From the NCBI GenBank assembly GCA_963693315.1, contig OY856187.1, positions 425,188,429 to 425,252,428 of the forward strand: DNA of 64,000 bases, written 5' to 3'. The DNA is from Diogma glabrata (lineage: Eukaryota; Arthropoda; Insecta; Diptera; Cylindrotomidae). Of this stretch, positions 1-12,300 are shown in pieces (the first letter of the stretch is position 1; each line of letters begins with the position of its first letter). A program made the translations under genes and the position numbers. The notes beneath the pieces were generated by a model that was given only the letters and a program-made list of their open reading frames with translations, was not told the origin of the DNA and did not search any database.

Positions 1-448
1 TTTTTCGCGTTTTAAGCGAAGGGATACCTTTTGTTAACGCGTAAAGTACACAAATTAATTGTAGTGTAGTAAAACAAACTTTCTTTTGTCCATATGTTTG
101 TTATTTATGATAAATTATTGAATTAATTTCTTTTTGTTTATTTAAAATGAAATATTTCTTTTAAAAATTATAATTTTTTCTTATTTTTTAAATTATAGGC
201 AAGAGCAGTTCATTAAGTTATGTTCAAAACTTTAACTATGAAATTTTTCTTATCATGTTTAACACTTTAAATTTCACCAATTTTACTTTTTTTAAAGTAA
301 TTTTTTTTATAATTTAATTCAATTGAAAATTAAATATATCACTAAGATCCACAAAATGCTATGTAGAAAAGTAAAAATAATCAAAATTATATCATCCATT
401 CGTCACTTATATTTAAAGAACAAAAAATAGATTCAACTAGAATTCTAT
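1..448. other. A+T-rich sequence with no recognised feature
   Basis: I see no open frame longer than noise, no splice-bounded exon and no repeat structure here. It is ordinary A+T-rich intergenic or intronic DNA leading up to the MITE at 449. Confidence 0.5.
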
Positions 449-600
449 AATAGTGTATTCTTTCGGCTGTACCGAACAAATTTCAGTACAGTTCCAACAC
501 CGAATTATTTTTTTTATATTGAAATTCATTCCAAAAGAATACTAAATTCGATAATTCGGTGTTGGAACTTGTTCGGTACAGCCGAAAAGAATACACTATA
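449..600. mobile_element. MITE with about 50-bp terminal inverted repeats
   Basis: The left end reads ATAGTGTATTCTTTCGGCTG and the right end is its reverse complement (CAGCCGAAAAGAATACACTAT), continuing inward through the CCAACACCGAATTAT motif on both sides. The left arm carries about 11 extra bases between the two blocks. Only about 40 bases lie between the arms, so the whole unit can fold into a hairpin. The ends lie in a TATA context, so a TA target duplication is possible. It has no coding capacity. The superfamily is unassigned. Confidence 0.8.
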
Positions 601-853
601 TAAGTAATTTGGAACATAACATAAACAAACAATTGCATGAAAAAAATTTGTATTACTATCAATGATAACTTGAAAAAATGTATATGTAAATTGTATTTTG
701 TTTTCTTTTTTTATGTAATTGAATTAATAAATAGAACAAATTATTAATTATATTAAAATATTTCTAGTTATATTAATCATGAAGTAAGGCAACTTGCTTT
801 ATAATTAACTTTTTACTTACTAATTAAAATTTAGAACACGCATATATTATACA

Positions 854-981
854 TACAGGGTGTTGTATGTCTGTTTTATAACTTTTTAAGATTTACAAAT
901 AGTTTACGTAATACAATGTATTCCTATTTCATATTTGTATGGAAAAATAAAATCAGGCAATTATATACAAAACATCCTGTA
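854..981. mobile_element. Short MITE with TACAGGGTGTT ends
   Basis: The left end TACAGGGTGTTGTATG is mirrored at the right by CATCCTGTATG (imperfect inverted repeat, about 11-16 bp) around roughly 100 bases of A+T-rich DNA. TA lies at both edges. Ends of the TACAGGGTG type are common on small insect DNA transposons. Non-coding; superfamily unassigned. Confidence 0.55.
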
Positions 982-2149
982 TGTTTGAAAAATGTAGACA
1001 AAATTTTAATAAAAATGAATTGTTAAAAAATGTATGCATAAATTAAAAAGGATGAATAAATTAAGGCTTTAATTTATAATGAACATGTAGACTTTATTTA
1101 TTTTTTCGTAGCAAACAGTGATTAAAACAAATATGGCTGGCTTACTTGGCAACACCTGAATAATGGTTTAAGTTGGTATTTTTCATTTATGCTTTGAATT
1201 TCCTTTTCTACGACCAAACTAGAAATTGTCACTTATATTATAATACAATTTGTAGTAAATTAATGTAGGAAGTTTTAATATTATTAATTTAGTGTGAGAA
1301 GAAAAACACTTAGATAGCAGTAGTGTAATAAATTCATTAGACATTAGTACATGATGAAATAATAAACAATCCAATATTGTCATAAAACCCAATCACGTTT
1401 TAACAAATGCAAAGCTAGAATAAGACAAATAAAATATTCAACTATATATTACGGCCGAGCTTCATACAGCTTCAACAAATTGTCTCAAATTAACTCAAAC
1501 GCATTTTGGATAGTGTTCTATTTTTTATAAAACATCAACTAAAAACGAAAAATTATGCTATGGCAGCAGTTTTCGAAAAAATAAACAAACAAAAAATATT
1601 TATAATTACGGGGGCTGTTATGGTAAGGTCCAAAATAAACACGCAACAATTAAAATTATTCTCGTCCACTCTAGCTTAACAAATTATTTGAATACCAAAA
1701 ATAAAATGTAAATGGAAAATAAATAAAAAATATATTACTAGTTTGGTCGTAGAAAAACTACAGTGCAAAACCTCGTACAGAATAGTAATATCTACTCGTA
1801 TGAATTTAAAGAATTCGCTACGCACGTGTTTTAGACTTTTATACTCGTGGAATATTACATGGTGTCCACTATTTTTTCGAAATAAAATTCCCTGACTTTC
1901 CATTCCATCACTTTCCACACCAAAAATATGAAAATTCCATGACTTTTTTAAAATAAAACTAATAATTTTGTAAACAAAAAACCTAAAATGTATAAATGTT
2001 TTGGCATGAGTCGATGTTACATGACATGAGACATGCTTTCATTCCAACAAAGCTATGCAAAATAATTGAAATTCTGATAAATATCTAATTACATAAAAGA
2101 TCTAGTTGTAGAACGTGATCATATCATGGTCAAATTGTAGAACTCAATG
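982..2149. other. A+T-rich stretch, nothing recognised
   Basis: The only frame of note (minus strand, 1676-1918) has a low-complexity, hydrophobic A+T-driven translation with no family signature. I see no exon, RNA gene or repeat that I can support. Confidence 0.45.
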
Positions 2150-2287
2150 CTTGCTCGATGCTCAATCTTTGTTTTTCCAAATGAATTTTTCCCTTCTGAT
2201 TCTCTAGTTGACATGATATCTTCGTCTATTCAAGAGTCAAATAATAAATGGTGTGCCAAACATGTTTAACTAATTGATAATAAAAAG

Positions 2288-3171
2288 TCAGGCAAGTGCG
2301 AATATAATTCGCTTGCTGAGGGTCATGTGTATATAATATTTGAGAAAACAACAGTTTTTGTTTGCATTGTTTCACGTTGCGTTGCATTTTACCCAAAGCT
2401 GTTTATGGTGGCTAAAGAAAGCTTGAATAACGCCAGCTTATAAACTATTTATATTGGAAAATATATTATCGTTAATTATTATAATTTATATTAAAGTAGC
2501 TTCAACTGTTGTTGGTTAATGAATTTTTCTTTATAAATTTTTTTGTAGAAAATAGTAATTTTTTTAATTTTTTAATTTTTTTAAATTTTTTTGTAGAAAA
2601 CCACAAAAAAATTGTTTTGAACTAGAAAAAAAATTACCTTTCATATGACACCCCACTCGACATAGTCAAAAATATTGTTTTGTCAAAATTTCCACTCTCA
2701 ACCCCCTCAAAATAACATTTGAAATGGTGAGCCGACCGCTATAGTTTTCATTCAATCTTTACAATATTGCCCATATTCAATCTTTATAATATTACATTCA
2801 ATCTTTATAATATTGCCCAGGAAAAACAACACTCGTTTTTGGCAATATCAAAAAAACTAAGCAGACGAAAAATCATTGAAATTTTTTTTGAAATAGTTTG
2901 AACTTTTTCGATTTTTCTAGACCAAACTCGATTCCTTACAAAAAACTTTTGTTTTACTATCTCCTTATCTATGTTAATAAAATATAGATAAAAACAAATA
3001 TTTGAATTTTTTTTGTTATCAGTAGGCGTGGGAAAACACGTTTAAAAACTGTAGAAAATTTCAAGTAGCACTTATAGTTTGTGAGTAAATTGATTATGTA
3101 GAAATTCGGACGGACACCGAAGTCTCACCAATAGGGTGCCAGTTTTACTTTTTTAAAGTACGGAACCCTAA
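2288..3171. mobile_element. Non-autonomous element with AGGGTTCCGTA-type ends
   Basis: The left part contains GTCAGGCAAGTGCGAATA followed by GAGGGTCATGTG; the right end is TAAAGTACGGAACCCTAATA. The combination of a G-T-C-G-G-A-C-A-A-G-T-G-C-G-type head and a terminal TACGGAACCCT is that of a widespread insect non-autonomous element. Internal blocks such as TTTCATATGACACCCCACTC also occur in the element at 49453, so the two are relatives. No coding capacity. Immediately after it, LINE-derived sequence starts at 3172. Confidence 0.6.
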
Positions 3172-3480
3172 TAAACCGATTTACTAAAAACAACAGCATC
3201 GAAGTTAGATCAAATGTTTCACTTTTCAAAAATAGAAATCAAAAGTTTTTGAAGTTTTTCAAGGTTTCCCTTTCAATCATCATTGTTTTATACTGACGAT
3301 GTGAACGTTTTTGCTCAAAAAATTACTAAAACTATTCAAATCGGAATTAATAAATTATTTCCTCTTCAATAGAAACTCCAACTAAAAATGTGTTCGAAGG
3401 CGGAAAAATTAGCTTTTAGAAGCTAACGTAGATTATTTTGCATTTGAATATATAAGAAAATACTCGATATATATAAAAGC
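3172..3480 (+). pseudogene. LINE fragment (same family as 21240-21430)
   Basis: This stretch matches, block by block, the sequence at about 21245-21430: AACCGATTTACTAAAAACAA, the TTTCACTTTTCAAAA block, then TTTTATACTGACGATGTGAA and GCTCAAAA...ACTATTCA. In the longer copy this lies just before reverse-transcriptase C-terminal sequence. The TACTGACGATGT words resemble a decayed YADDV reverse-transcriptase motif. No open frame remains. Confidence 0.5.
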
Positions 3481-3847
3481 TAACAGTATGAATAAGCCGA
3501 AATTGACAGAGCGAAAGCAGCATAACTGCCCGGGTAGGAGCTGCCCATATTAGGCAACTAGGGTTGCACCGATAAGCAAACTTGCCGATTACCGATCTGC
3601 CGATTATTTATTAGGATATATATATTAGGAGTCATTTTATTAATAATGTTAGTTACATTATTCATTTTGTATATATGTATATATAATATAAAACAATAAT
3701 TAATTCTTCAAAATTAAACAATTCATAGTTATAAAAAAATTGTCGTTAACAAAACGTTTATTTTTTAAATTTTCTTTTTTGATATTGGTAATGTCAAAAA
3801 AATTTACGAAAAAATGCACATTTTTTCTTTGATGTAAATCGAAAGAA

Positions 3848-3998
3848 AATAGTATATTACATATCTAGAGTTGTAAATAGCATTTTTGCGGGAAAATTTT
3901 GCGCACGAGACGCGTAGCGTCGGGTGCAGCATCTTCACGAGCATGGAAAATGCTTTACAACTCGAGATTTGTTATATACTTTTTCTACGACTTTGTTT
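3848..3998. repeat. Nested palindrome A (GC-rich loop in A+T-rich arms)
   Basis: Outer arms GTTGTAAATAGCATTTTTGC and GCATGGAAAATGCTTTACAAC pair with each other. Beyond them lie AATAGTATATTACATATC and TTGTTATATACTTTTTC, which also partly pair. The centre holds GCACGAGACGC-GTA-GCGTCGGGTGC, a second smaller stem. The centre is markedly more G+C-rich than its surroundings. It resembles palindrome B at 60190-60332 in plan, though not in base sequence. Confidence 0.6.
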
Positions 3999-4150
3999 TA
4001 ATGCCCAAACGCATATAATTACTTGAAAAAATGAACTACTAATTATAAATTAAATGCAAATAGTTTACAAATTGTAGTAGGCTTTGCATTATTCTGTGTC
4101 AAAATGAATTGAAATATTGAATTTTTAAAAATCAAATTTTTCTTTTTATT

Positions 4151-4198
4151 AAAAGCGTGCGGTAATACATATATGAAAATCCATTACCGCACGCTTTT
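4151..4198. repeat. Hairpin GCGTGCGGTAAT / ATTACCGCACGC
   Basis: A perfect 12-bp stem (extended by AAAA/TTTT) with a 16-base loop. A further partial copy, TTACCGCACGCTATT, follows directly at about 4203-4217. It lies inside the hAT-like element. Confidence 0.7.
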
Positions 4199-4892
4199 TT
4201 TACTTACCGCACGCTATTTGAAATAATCAATTTACATGCCATGATGTAATTTATAATTTACTGTGATAGGAGTAGAAAAATTGATTTTTTGCGTGAGTGG
4301 AACAAAATGTTTGATTTACATCAATTTTTTTTTATGGATTTGGGTGAAAAGAATTCGACATTAATTTAAGTAACATCGGAATTTTTTGTACAATCTTGCA
4401 CTACACAGTTCGTAAATTAATGTCAAAAAAGGGCTATTTCATGTATATGTATATATGTATGGGCCTCTATTTGTTTCGATTTTGATATATAAAACAATTT
4501 GAACAAATTTACAGCTGGTCAAGAAGTTTGGTAAAATTAAAAAAAAAACCGATATGTCGATGGCAGTACTTTGTTTACCAACAGCATTATTTCAAATTAA
4601 CTTTTTCAAAAGTTAGAACTGTCCAGTTATCAAAAAAATGCAAAAATATATAAACAGATTTGTCATATTTTTAAACGGCCCTCAATCTTATACATTTTTA
4701 CAAAGGTTTTCAACCATGGCTGACTATGGTGTTTTAGAATTTAGAATTTGTTGTGTTTAAAATGCAATAAATAATTATAAACGCATGTGTTGATAATCGG
4801 CCGATTAACCGGACAAAAAACCGATACCGATTAATCGGCAAGGTCGATATGGCCGATTACCGATTATCTACCGATTAATCGGTCGATGCACC

Positions 4893-6285
4893 TCTAGAAC
4901 GAACCAAACTGGGGCCCGTTTTAGCGAGTCAAGGTTGGTTAACCCTTGGTTAGTTAACTTCGGTTTCAGATTAGGCCAGTTGTAAATGCGTAAACTGAAC
5001 CAAGATTCAGATTATTATATTACCCGTTATTTACCTGTCTAATGCATTGTAAACATGCGAAAAGTCATATTATGTTTATTTTTATTTTTATGAATGTTGC
5101 TAAAGAGTAACATTCATAAAAATAAAGATAAACATAAAAGTGTGGAAACAGATTGGATGCCACAACCTCATTAGACACATTTAAAGGAGGCCTGGGGAAA
5201 AAATTGATTTGGTAGACCTGGTCCAAGTATAATTTGCCAGACTTGGCCCCAGGACATCAGTCCAACTTGGCTCAAGCTTGGGCCGTTTGAAAATGTTAAA
5301 CCTGGCCCAAACGACAAAAGCTACAACTTGACCCAAGTTTGGTCCCTTAGCTCATTCTTACCTGAGTTTCGAATATATCAATTTGAAAAGTGTTTACAGT
5401 GCAATTAATTCTTATTCTATTTGTACTAGTTGTACTAAATCTTTTGACCTTCCTCTCATTGAATGCCTTTGTTCGGTTCGAAACGCTTTGCTTCAAACAC
5501 CACTATTCTGAAAACTTCTGAAGAAATGCCCAAAATTCAGTTTTCAGAAGTTTCTATGAAAGAATTTCATTTCTAAATTCAAATCCAAAATTGTGAAAAA
5601 ACTTTTAAAGGCGGTTTAAACATCAACAAAGCTGCACAACATCCAACCTATTGTTCCGAACAAATTTTCAAAAGAACTTGCACTCACTTTAACTAAAATT
5701 TCCTACAGATTTTATAAATCTATAGTATTTTTTCCTTCGTGCTGGAAAAAGCCCAATATCAGCCGAGCCACGAAAAAAAAACAAAATGTGGTATTTCAAA
5801 TCATGTGATATTTAAAATCATTTACATATATATCAAATTGTTTTGGAAGACAACCATTTGATATATGATAGCTAATGCGGTTTTCAAAACAAAACATCAA
5901 CAGCCGTACTACTGAACATTGTATACCGTTGTTGCACTGCATACTTGAAAAAGACGTGTCCCCTACCCCTACGTTAGTGGGTTGATTTTTTTTTACACAA
6001 GGTTAGTGGATTAAGAATTGGAAGTATTTTTTGAGGGGTTAATTTGACCATAAAAACTTTCATTTAAATCACGTAAAAAAATTCCAAAAAAATGAAACTC
6101 TGTTGAAAAATCGCCCTAAAATGTCACTGTTCTACATTTAATGTGCACAGTGGCCAGGGTGGGACAAAACAATGTAGCAAGCTCGGATAAGATTGATTTG
6201 ATCTCCTTAGAAAAATGATCATCCATAAAATATTTGTAGAATATTGCGAAATCTGCAACATATACTAAGATGGCTTTTCCTTTGA
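4893..6285. other. Non-coding stretch with one strong hairpin (5071-5136)
   Basis: TATGTTTATTTTTATTTTTA at 5071 is mirrored by TAAAAATAAAGATAAACATA ending at 5136, giving a stem of about 28 bp with a roughly 10-base loop. Around 5190-5350 there are scattered TTGGCCCAAG-like words without clear periodicity. No exon, RNA gene or element boundary could be supported. Confidence 0.45.
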
Positions 6286-6850
6286 GTCTAAATTAATTAA
6301 CTGTGGTGCACTCTCTCTCGCTGGTGCGCTAATTTTGTCCCCACTCTATTTTTAATTTATATAAACGAATTGTTTAAAATCCACAGTAACCCGATAAATA
6401 GTTTTGCAGATGGTAAAACTGCACAAATCATTGGTCACCTAATTTTCAAATGATAAAATACATCGTCCCCGCAGAGATGCATGCACTAAAAGTAAACTAG
6501 TAGCTTAAAATTTCGATCGGGTAATCAAAATTTGATCAAGTTTTATTCCAAAAACACAGCTATTTTTTCTAGTTTGAAAACTGAGTTTCCCAACAATATT
6601 TCAATCAATATGTGTGGAGATTAAATACGTTAATGCGAAAGCATTAGTTTATTGGGAGTCACCAGTGCAGATGACTTACTATGAAACGATCGTTTAATAA
6701 CAATAACAAAGAGTATGTATAGAAAACTCGACCTCCTCCATAAAGGTTAAAAAATACTTCACTCCACATTAATGACTTAATATTTGTAAGTCCTATATGC
6801 CTGTATGAAGTATTGCCGTCAAGTGTGGGCTGCCCATGCCATTTAGTACC
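6286..6850 (+). pseudogene. Decayed LINE reverse transcriptase C-terminal fragment
   Basis: In the plus strand, broken frames resemble the second half of a jockey/CR1-type reverse transcriptase: a FIN-like stretch (ATTTATATAAACGAATTG), then ...NSFADGKTAQII where the catalytic YADD/FADD box should be, then a stretch like TATGAAACGATCGTTTAATA and AAATACTTCACTCCACATTA that matches the copy at 21480-21620. Many frameshifts and stops. The family is the same as that at 16905-17660 and 20950-22060. Confidence 0.6.
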
Positions 6851-7301
6851 AAAAAGTCTAAATTGAAATAGTCAAAATTTTAGTTGACTATTTCCGCCAT
6901 TTAATTCTAAATTTTTGAAAAGATATTTGTTTTTGACATATTTTAAATATATTGAAGAACTGCTTGAATTGTCATTGTTTCTATTATTTTTTTTGTTATT
7001 TTCTACTAACTTGGCACATAGTTTCAATTTCATGGTTATTATGATAAACAACATAAACAGTCTTCGACGAGACTGTTCTATTTGTAATTTTTTGTGTTTT
7101 TACATGCCTTATAATTATATAATATTGCGCAACTCAATATTTTACATTGAAATCTCATAGGCGAACAGACCGTATAATGTCAATTTAGAATATATTTGAA
7201 TTGGAACGATGAAATCGCGAATTTGACAATTTTAGTACAATTTAGAATTTTTGGTACTCAATAGCATGGATTGGAACACAGTCTTAGAACTTAAATTCAA
7301 A

Positions 7302-8442
7302 AATATGGAGGGGCTGAAATCTCACAGCTCTGAGATATCAAGACTTCGGCCTGCTTAAAGGATTTTGATATAGTTTTCGGCAAAAAACTTTCACGAGGAC
7401 ATGGTTTTTAGTTTTGGGCCGCGATGTATATCAAACATAACTCTTTGTTAAAGTACAAGTATTTTTTATATCTGTTTAAAAATTTATTACAAAACTAACA
7501 CGAAACATCAATACATTGCCGGAAAATTATAATCAAAATTCCAAAAATATTGTTAAATTAAATAAAATCAAACTTTTTCAAAATTCCAAAAATATTCCAA
7601 AAATTAGAATGAAATCAAATATTTAAACTTTTTCTAAATTCCGATAATATTCCAAAAATTCTTAAAAATTCAAACTTTTCCAAAATTCTAAAAATATTGC
7701 AAAAATTTTTACAAAATCAAAAATTGAAAATTTTTTCAAAATTTCAAAAATTATAATAAAGTCAAAAATTAAAAATTTTTCAAATTCTAAAAATATTCCA
7801 AAATTTCTTACAAAATCAAAAATTCAAACTTTTCCCGAAATTCTAAAAATATTGCAAAAATTATTACAAAATCAAATATACAAACTTTTTCAAAATTCCA
7901 AATATTTCAAAAACTATAACAAATTCAAAAATGTTCATGTCCAATTTCATTTTCAATTACATTTACGTCATAAAAACAGCTACATTTTTTTTCCAAAAAA
8001 TTGGCTAAAAAATAAATGAAATCATTTTTTGACACACTTGACAACATTTTTTTGATAAACTTATGCCATAATTCTCAATAATAATAAAGAATTTCATTTC
8101 AAACAAACAATTTTATTTTTTTCCAAAAAATTGGGTAAAAAAATAAATAAACATCTTTCTTTTGACACTTGACAACATTTTTTTTGACAAACTTATAATG
8201 CCATAATTTTCAATAGTAATAATAAAATTTCATTTTCAATTTTGAAATCCCTCCAGCGGTTTTCCCTGCAGTGTAGGTAATGAAGACCGGCCGGCCGGCC
8301 GGCCTACAGACAGACATACATTTTTTTGCTTTTTTAGAATCAGGAGGTCCTAAAACGTCGAGAAATGTCAAAAAAAGTGGGGGTAAGAATTTCACTTTGA
8401 GCTCATGAATGTAATACTTAGTTAGGTCTTTCAGACCGAAGT
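7302..8442 (-). mobile_element. TIR element, copy 1 (inverted relative to 52144-53577)
   Basis: The ends ACTTCGGCCTG (7343) and CAGACCGAAGT (ending 8442) form 11-bp terminal inverted repeats. The flank 7302-7342, containing GGGGCTGAAATCTCACAGC and GAGATATCAAG, is also shared with the other copy, so the true boundary may be outside the TIR. The interior holds several diverged copies of a roughly 70-bp unit built on TTTTTCAAAATTCCAAAAAT (about 7540-7940). It also holds about two copies of a roughly 120-bp unit containing GACACTTGACAACATTTTTT. GGCCGGCCGGCC occurs at 8290-8303. Non-coding; the transposase superfamily cannot be assigned. Confidence 0.75.
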
Positions 8443-11400
8443 AATATAATATAGATTATGAACTATGTCGCTTGCAAAAATATTTTAAATACGTATAAAA
8501 GGTCCATAAGTAAAAAGTTTTTGTTAAACTAAAATTTTTCCAGAAAATAACAAAAATTCCATGATTTTCCCTGACAAAATAAAATTCCTTGAGTTTTCAT
8601 GACTTTCCAGAATTTCATACCTGGTGGACACCATGATATTAGTATCATTCTGTGCTCATTATACAATATACTTTTAAAAACGGCAAATCAGTACTGTCTT
8701 GGAAATTCTGTAGAGTTATAGTAAACAAAAATAAATTGGTTGATTTGTAAACTTTAAATAATAAATTAATGCTCTGAAGTTGCTGTAATATCAGGATATT
8801 TTATTAGTAATTGAGTTGCAGTATTTAAAAAGTATATAGATAAAAAACATACGGTAGTAAATTTATTAAGTAAGTAAATTTTATAACTTTATTACAATTC
8901 AAATGTAGTGAAATAGTAACTAAATGATACAAATTTTAAAATTATTTTCATATCATTATTATCACAATAATCGTTTATCATTATGCAGCTCTGGCGTTCA
9001 TCAACTTTAACAACTTCACTATCTCTACCTGCAGAATGTATCGTACTATCATTAACAACACCATCAACTCCATCTAAATCAAAAGCCGATGCTTCATTAC
9101 GAATGGTTAGTGCAAGACCGAAATCAGCAAGGAGTACTAAAGACGGCAGGGCAATCCATCCACGACCATTTCGCAATTATTAAAAAAACGAAAATATTTT
9201 TTAAAAAGTAACTAACTATATTTATACTAAGTTTAGAACAAAAATTATTAAAACTAAAATTATTAAAACAGATCAAAATATACACAAACATTTAATTATT
9301 TGAAATAATAGTTGAACAACTTTTATAAAATTAAAAGATGGATTCAGCTTAAGGGGTGCGATTATCGTAATTATTTAATTTTTGGTAATCACTAGAGAAA
9401 CTAACATTTATATTATATGATTTGCAATCAAGCATTGATGTGAACAGTTTATTTAGTCACAAGCTTTTCTGTAACGAAAAGTTTATATCGAGTAAATTTA
9501 ATAGAACGGTGTAAGTGTAACCTGGATCAATTGTAAAAGATTCGAAATGTTAATTAATTGTAGAATTTAGTTAGATGCTTTTTTGATTAGATATCTATGC
9601 AACCAAAATTATTTTATTTAAGTTACTAAACAGAAAAATTTCTTTGATATAGACGTTATTTTTTGTGTGATTTTAATTGGCAGATTATCGCCAATTCAAT
9701 GCTCACTACTTATCACTTTTGGAAATCTCTTGTTGATAAAACTGGCGTATCTTATAAACAAGCTTGATAACACAAAAATTAAAACGCAGATAAATTTTAA
9801 TGTAAACCCCAACGGCCAAAGTAAAATGAATTACATATATTAACATCATTTTCTGTCTCATTCAAGAAAAAAGGAAAAAGAATTATTCTTCAGAGATAAA
9901 TAAATAAAAAAACAATAATTACAAGAAAAATTAAATTAGTTTTAAATTCCATGACTTCATTATATGTAAAAGAATTTTATTTGTTCGCCAGAGTTTAAGG
10001 ATCGAGATTTAGGTGCCGGTCGATCCGTCGGCAACTATAAACCATACCAAATTTAAACATGTATGTATAGTAATAAAATTTGTAGTGACTTCGTAAGGTT
10101 TTAAGGACGAGCGATCGAAAAGGCATTTTTTTTCTTGAGTTAGACATTTGATCGTATATTTGCTTTTTCCTATTTTTTAAAGAGCTCAACGAAAACATAA
10201 ACGACCTTATTTACACGAAACAAGTCATCTTAATATTGACAAGCTAAATTATGCGTGTTCTTTATATAAATAGAGCAAAATTATCACGGAACCATCGACG
10301 AGCGAATTATACTCCCTATCTCCATTTTATTCTTCTCCCAGTGCAATAATATCTTTTCGCACTTTCTTTCGCTATACAGATTAAGATCTATGGGGACCGT
10401 CAAAAGTGAAAAAACAATGGATATTGGTCATGATATTGGGTATAAGATTAGAAAAATAATCAGATTATTGTATAAACTGCAAAATATGTTTTGAAATAAT
10501 AACTTTATATTCAATTTCAATTTAAATGAAACAATTTATATAAAAATTAATTTTTTTATTACAAACTAATTTAATTTATTTGTTTATTAGCAATGTTATA
10601 TGTATTACATATTTTTAGTTTTTGTTTGATTAAATAAATTTATGTTTACAATAAATTAATTAGAACAAAATAAAATACATTATGTATCAATAAAGCAAAG
10701 ATAATTATAACTGTTGAACTAATTGATTTATAGCTACCGCTTTTACAAGATTATGCAAATATAAAATCTTTATTCGACAAATAAAATATTAAGTTATTAA
10801 GAAAAACAAATAAAGAGAGTTTGATTTATAAAGTATAAAATTTAAATGTAAAGAAAAATATTTTATCAAAAATTGCAACTTTAGCTTGAGTTTGATCACA
10901 TGAACTATTACATTTGGACAGTAGGATATCGGTTCGATTATATATATCTCTGTCTGTATATTGTAAATTATTTCAGTGAAATGCAAATTTGAATAAAATC
11001 CAGAGTAACAAAAGGAATTTTGGACGAACGACACATGTATATATACTTAAGTTGACTAGATAGTTTCAAGGAAGTAAATCTAGCTAAAACTACTGAAACT
11101 GCACAAAAATTTAACTGAATCGAATGATCGAGAATTAGTTTCTTAGGAATACAACAAGAGATATATAACTTCCGTCAGATGGGCGCATGAGATATTACAT
11201 ACATACATTTGGAAAAAACGCAGTGATTAAAACATTTTATCATGTTTTGAACTGTTTAAGTTTATAAAAACAGCATTAATGCTTATAATGACGAAACAAA
11301 TGTATGAGGTTTTGTTTTGCTTTTTAAATCATTTTTCGCGTTAATCAGTTCGATAAAGAAAAAAAATACACACCGTTAAAGATTATAAGAACTCCCACAT

Positions 11401-11714
11401 TTTTACAGAACCGCCTTATCATTTTGTAATATTAAATTAATTTTGACACATAAAAGGACTGCTGTAACTTGAGCTTGCTTTACAACTCCAAATTTTGTTC
11501 ACATCACCTCATGGTTCCAAAAAATTGGTCACCCTAATACATAATAATATTAGTTAATTAATGATTGTTTATAACTTGCTGTTGTCAATGTTGATTTTAA
11601 AAAAATACGAGAAAATCAAACACAATCAACCGTAAAATTAAACACCGAAAGTTGTGATGCAGATTTATTTGGAACCTTAGGCTTAGCATAATAATACTTT
11701 ATTTAATTAGGAGC
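8443..11714. other. Long A+T-rich stretch; one G+C-richer island at 8980-9185
   Basis: No exon could be assigned. The island 8980-9185 is open on both strands: plus strand 66 codons, minus strand 94 codons, the latter running into A+T-rich sequence. Its base composition differs from its flanks, which would fit a short exon, but I do not recognise either translation and see no convincing pair of splice sites. The rest holds A+T-rich DNA without visible element ends. Confidence 0.35.
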
Positions 11715-11717
11715 TAA

Positions 11718-12300
11718 AGTGATACTTTTTGTGTTGAGTCTATAGTTTGACAATTATAGACGATACAAAAAAAGTCACTTCGGCTACGAATTAAATACAC
11801 TATTTTTTCGGCAAACGTTTAAATTTTTTATAAAAATGAAATTAATGCATCAAAATTTTTATAAATATGAATTTTTATCATCATAACTACTTCCAAAAAA
11901 GAGAAAAAAACATTTAAATTTGTATGAACAAAATTTTTTTATCAAAGCAGCCTTTTCAAAAGTTCATAATCCAATTGAAATAGTTGTTGATTTGTTGTCA
12001 TAGTTATACAATAATTCCAAATTTCATTATCCAATGAAACTGTTTGTTATGTTTTGTTGTCATAGTAACCTACAATAATTTAAAATATCATAATCCAATG
12101 AGAATCAACTTATTTTTTTGTTGTCATAGTTATACAATATGTTTGAAAAAATAACAAAATAACAAATGCTACTTTACAGCCGCCGAAGTATAAAGCAAAA
12201 ATGACGTTACTTTTGCAGCCGCAGGCAAAAAAGTAAGACTTTAACTAACTCCCTAGCGGCAGTAAAGTTAAACTTTATAGCCGTTTGCCGAAAAACAAGT
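11718..12300. mobile_element. Small element with palindrome and CGGCAAACG inverted ends
   Basis: At the left, GTGATACTTTTTGTGTTGAG...TCTATA pairs with TATAGACGATACAAAAAAAG...TCAC (11718-11783), followed by TTCGGCTACG and then ACTATTTTTTCGGCAAACG. At the right, CGTTTGCCGAAAAACAAG (about 12281-12298) is the inverted mate of TTTTTTCGGCAAACG. Between them are three tandem units of about 60 bp (11966-12140) and a second G+C-richer patch with GCAGCCGCAGGC. The layout of a palindrome followed by an ACTATTTTTT inverted end resembles the left edge of the tyrosine-recombinase unit at 60190-60350. Non-coding. Confidence 0.45.
11966..12140. repeat. Three tandem units of about 60-66 bp
   Basis: Each unit begins with a form of CATAATCCAATTGAA (at about 11967, 12020 and 12090) and contains TTTGTTGTCATAGTTATACA followed by AATAATT. 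Copies differ by small substitutions and indels. Confidence 0.7.

Larger units (their letters stand above)
3562..4892. mobile_element. hAT-like non-autonomous element with CCGATTAATCGG subterminal repeats
   Basis: The left end is GGTTGCACCGATAAGC followed by CTTGCCGATTACCGATCTGC; the right end, in reverse complement, is AGGTGCATCGACCGATTAAT. Several copies of a CCGATTAATCGG-like motif crowd both ends, the arrangement of subterminal binding sites seen in hAT transposons. CTAG occurs directly outside both ends. About 1.3 kb of non-coding A+T-rich DNA lies between, containing palindromes at 3848-3998 and 4151-4198. The superfamily assignment is inference. Confidence 0.55.
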
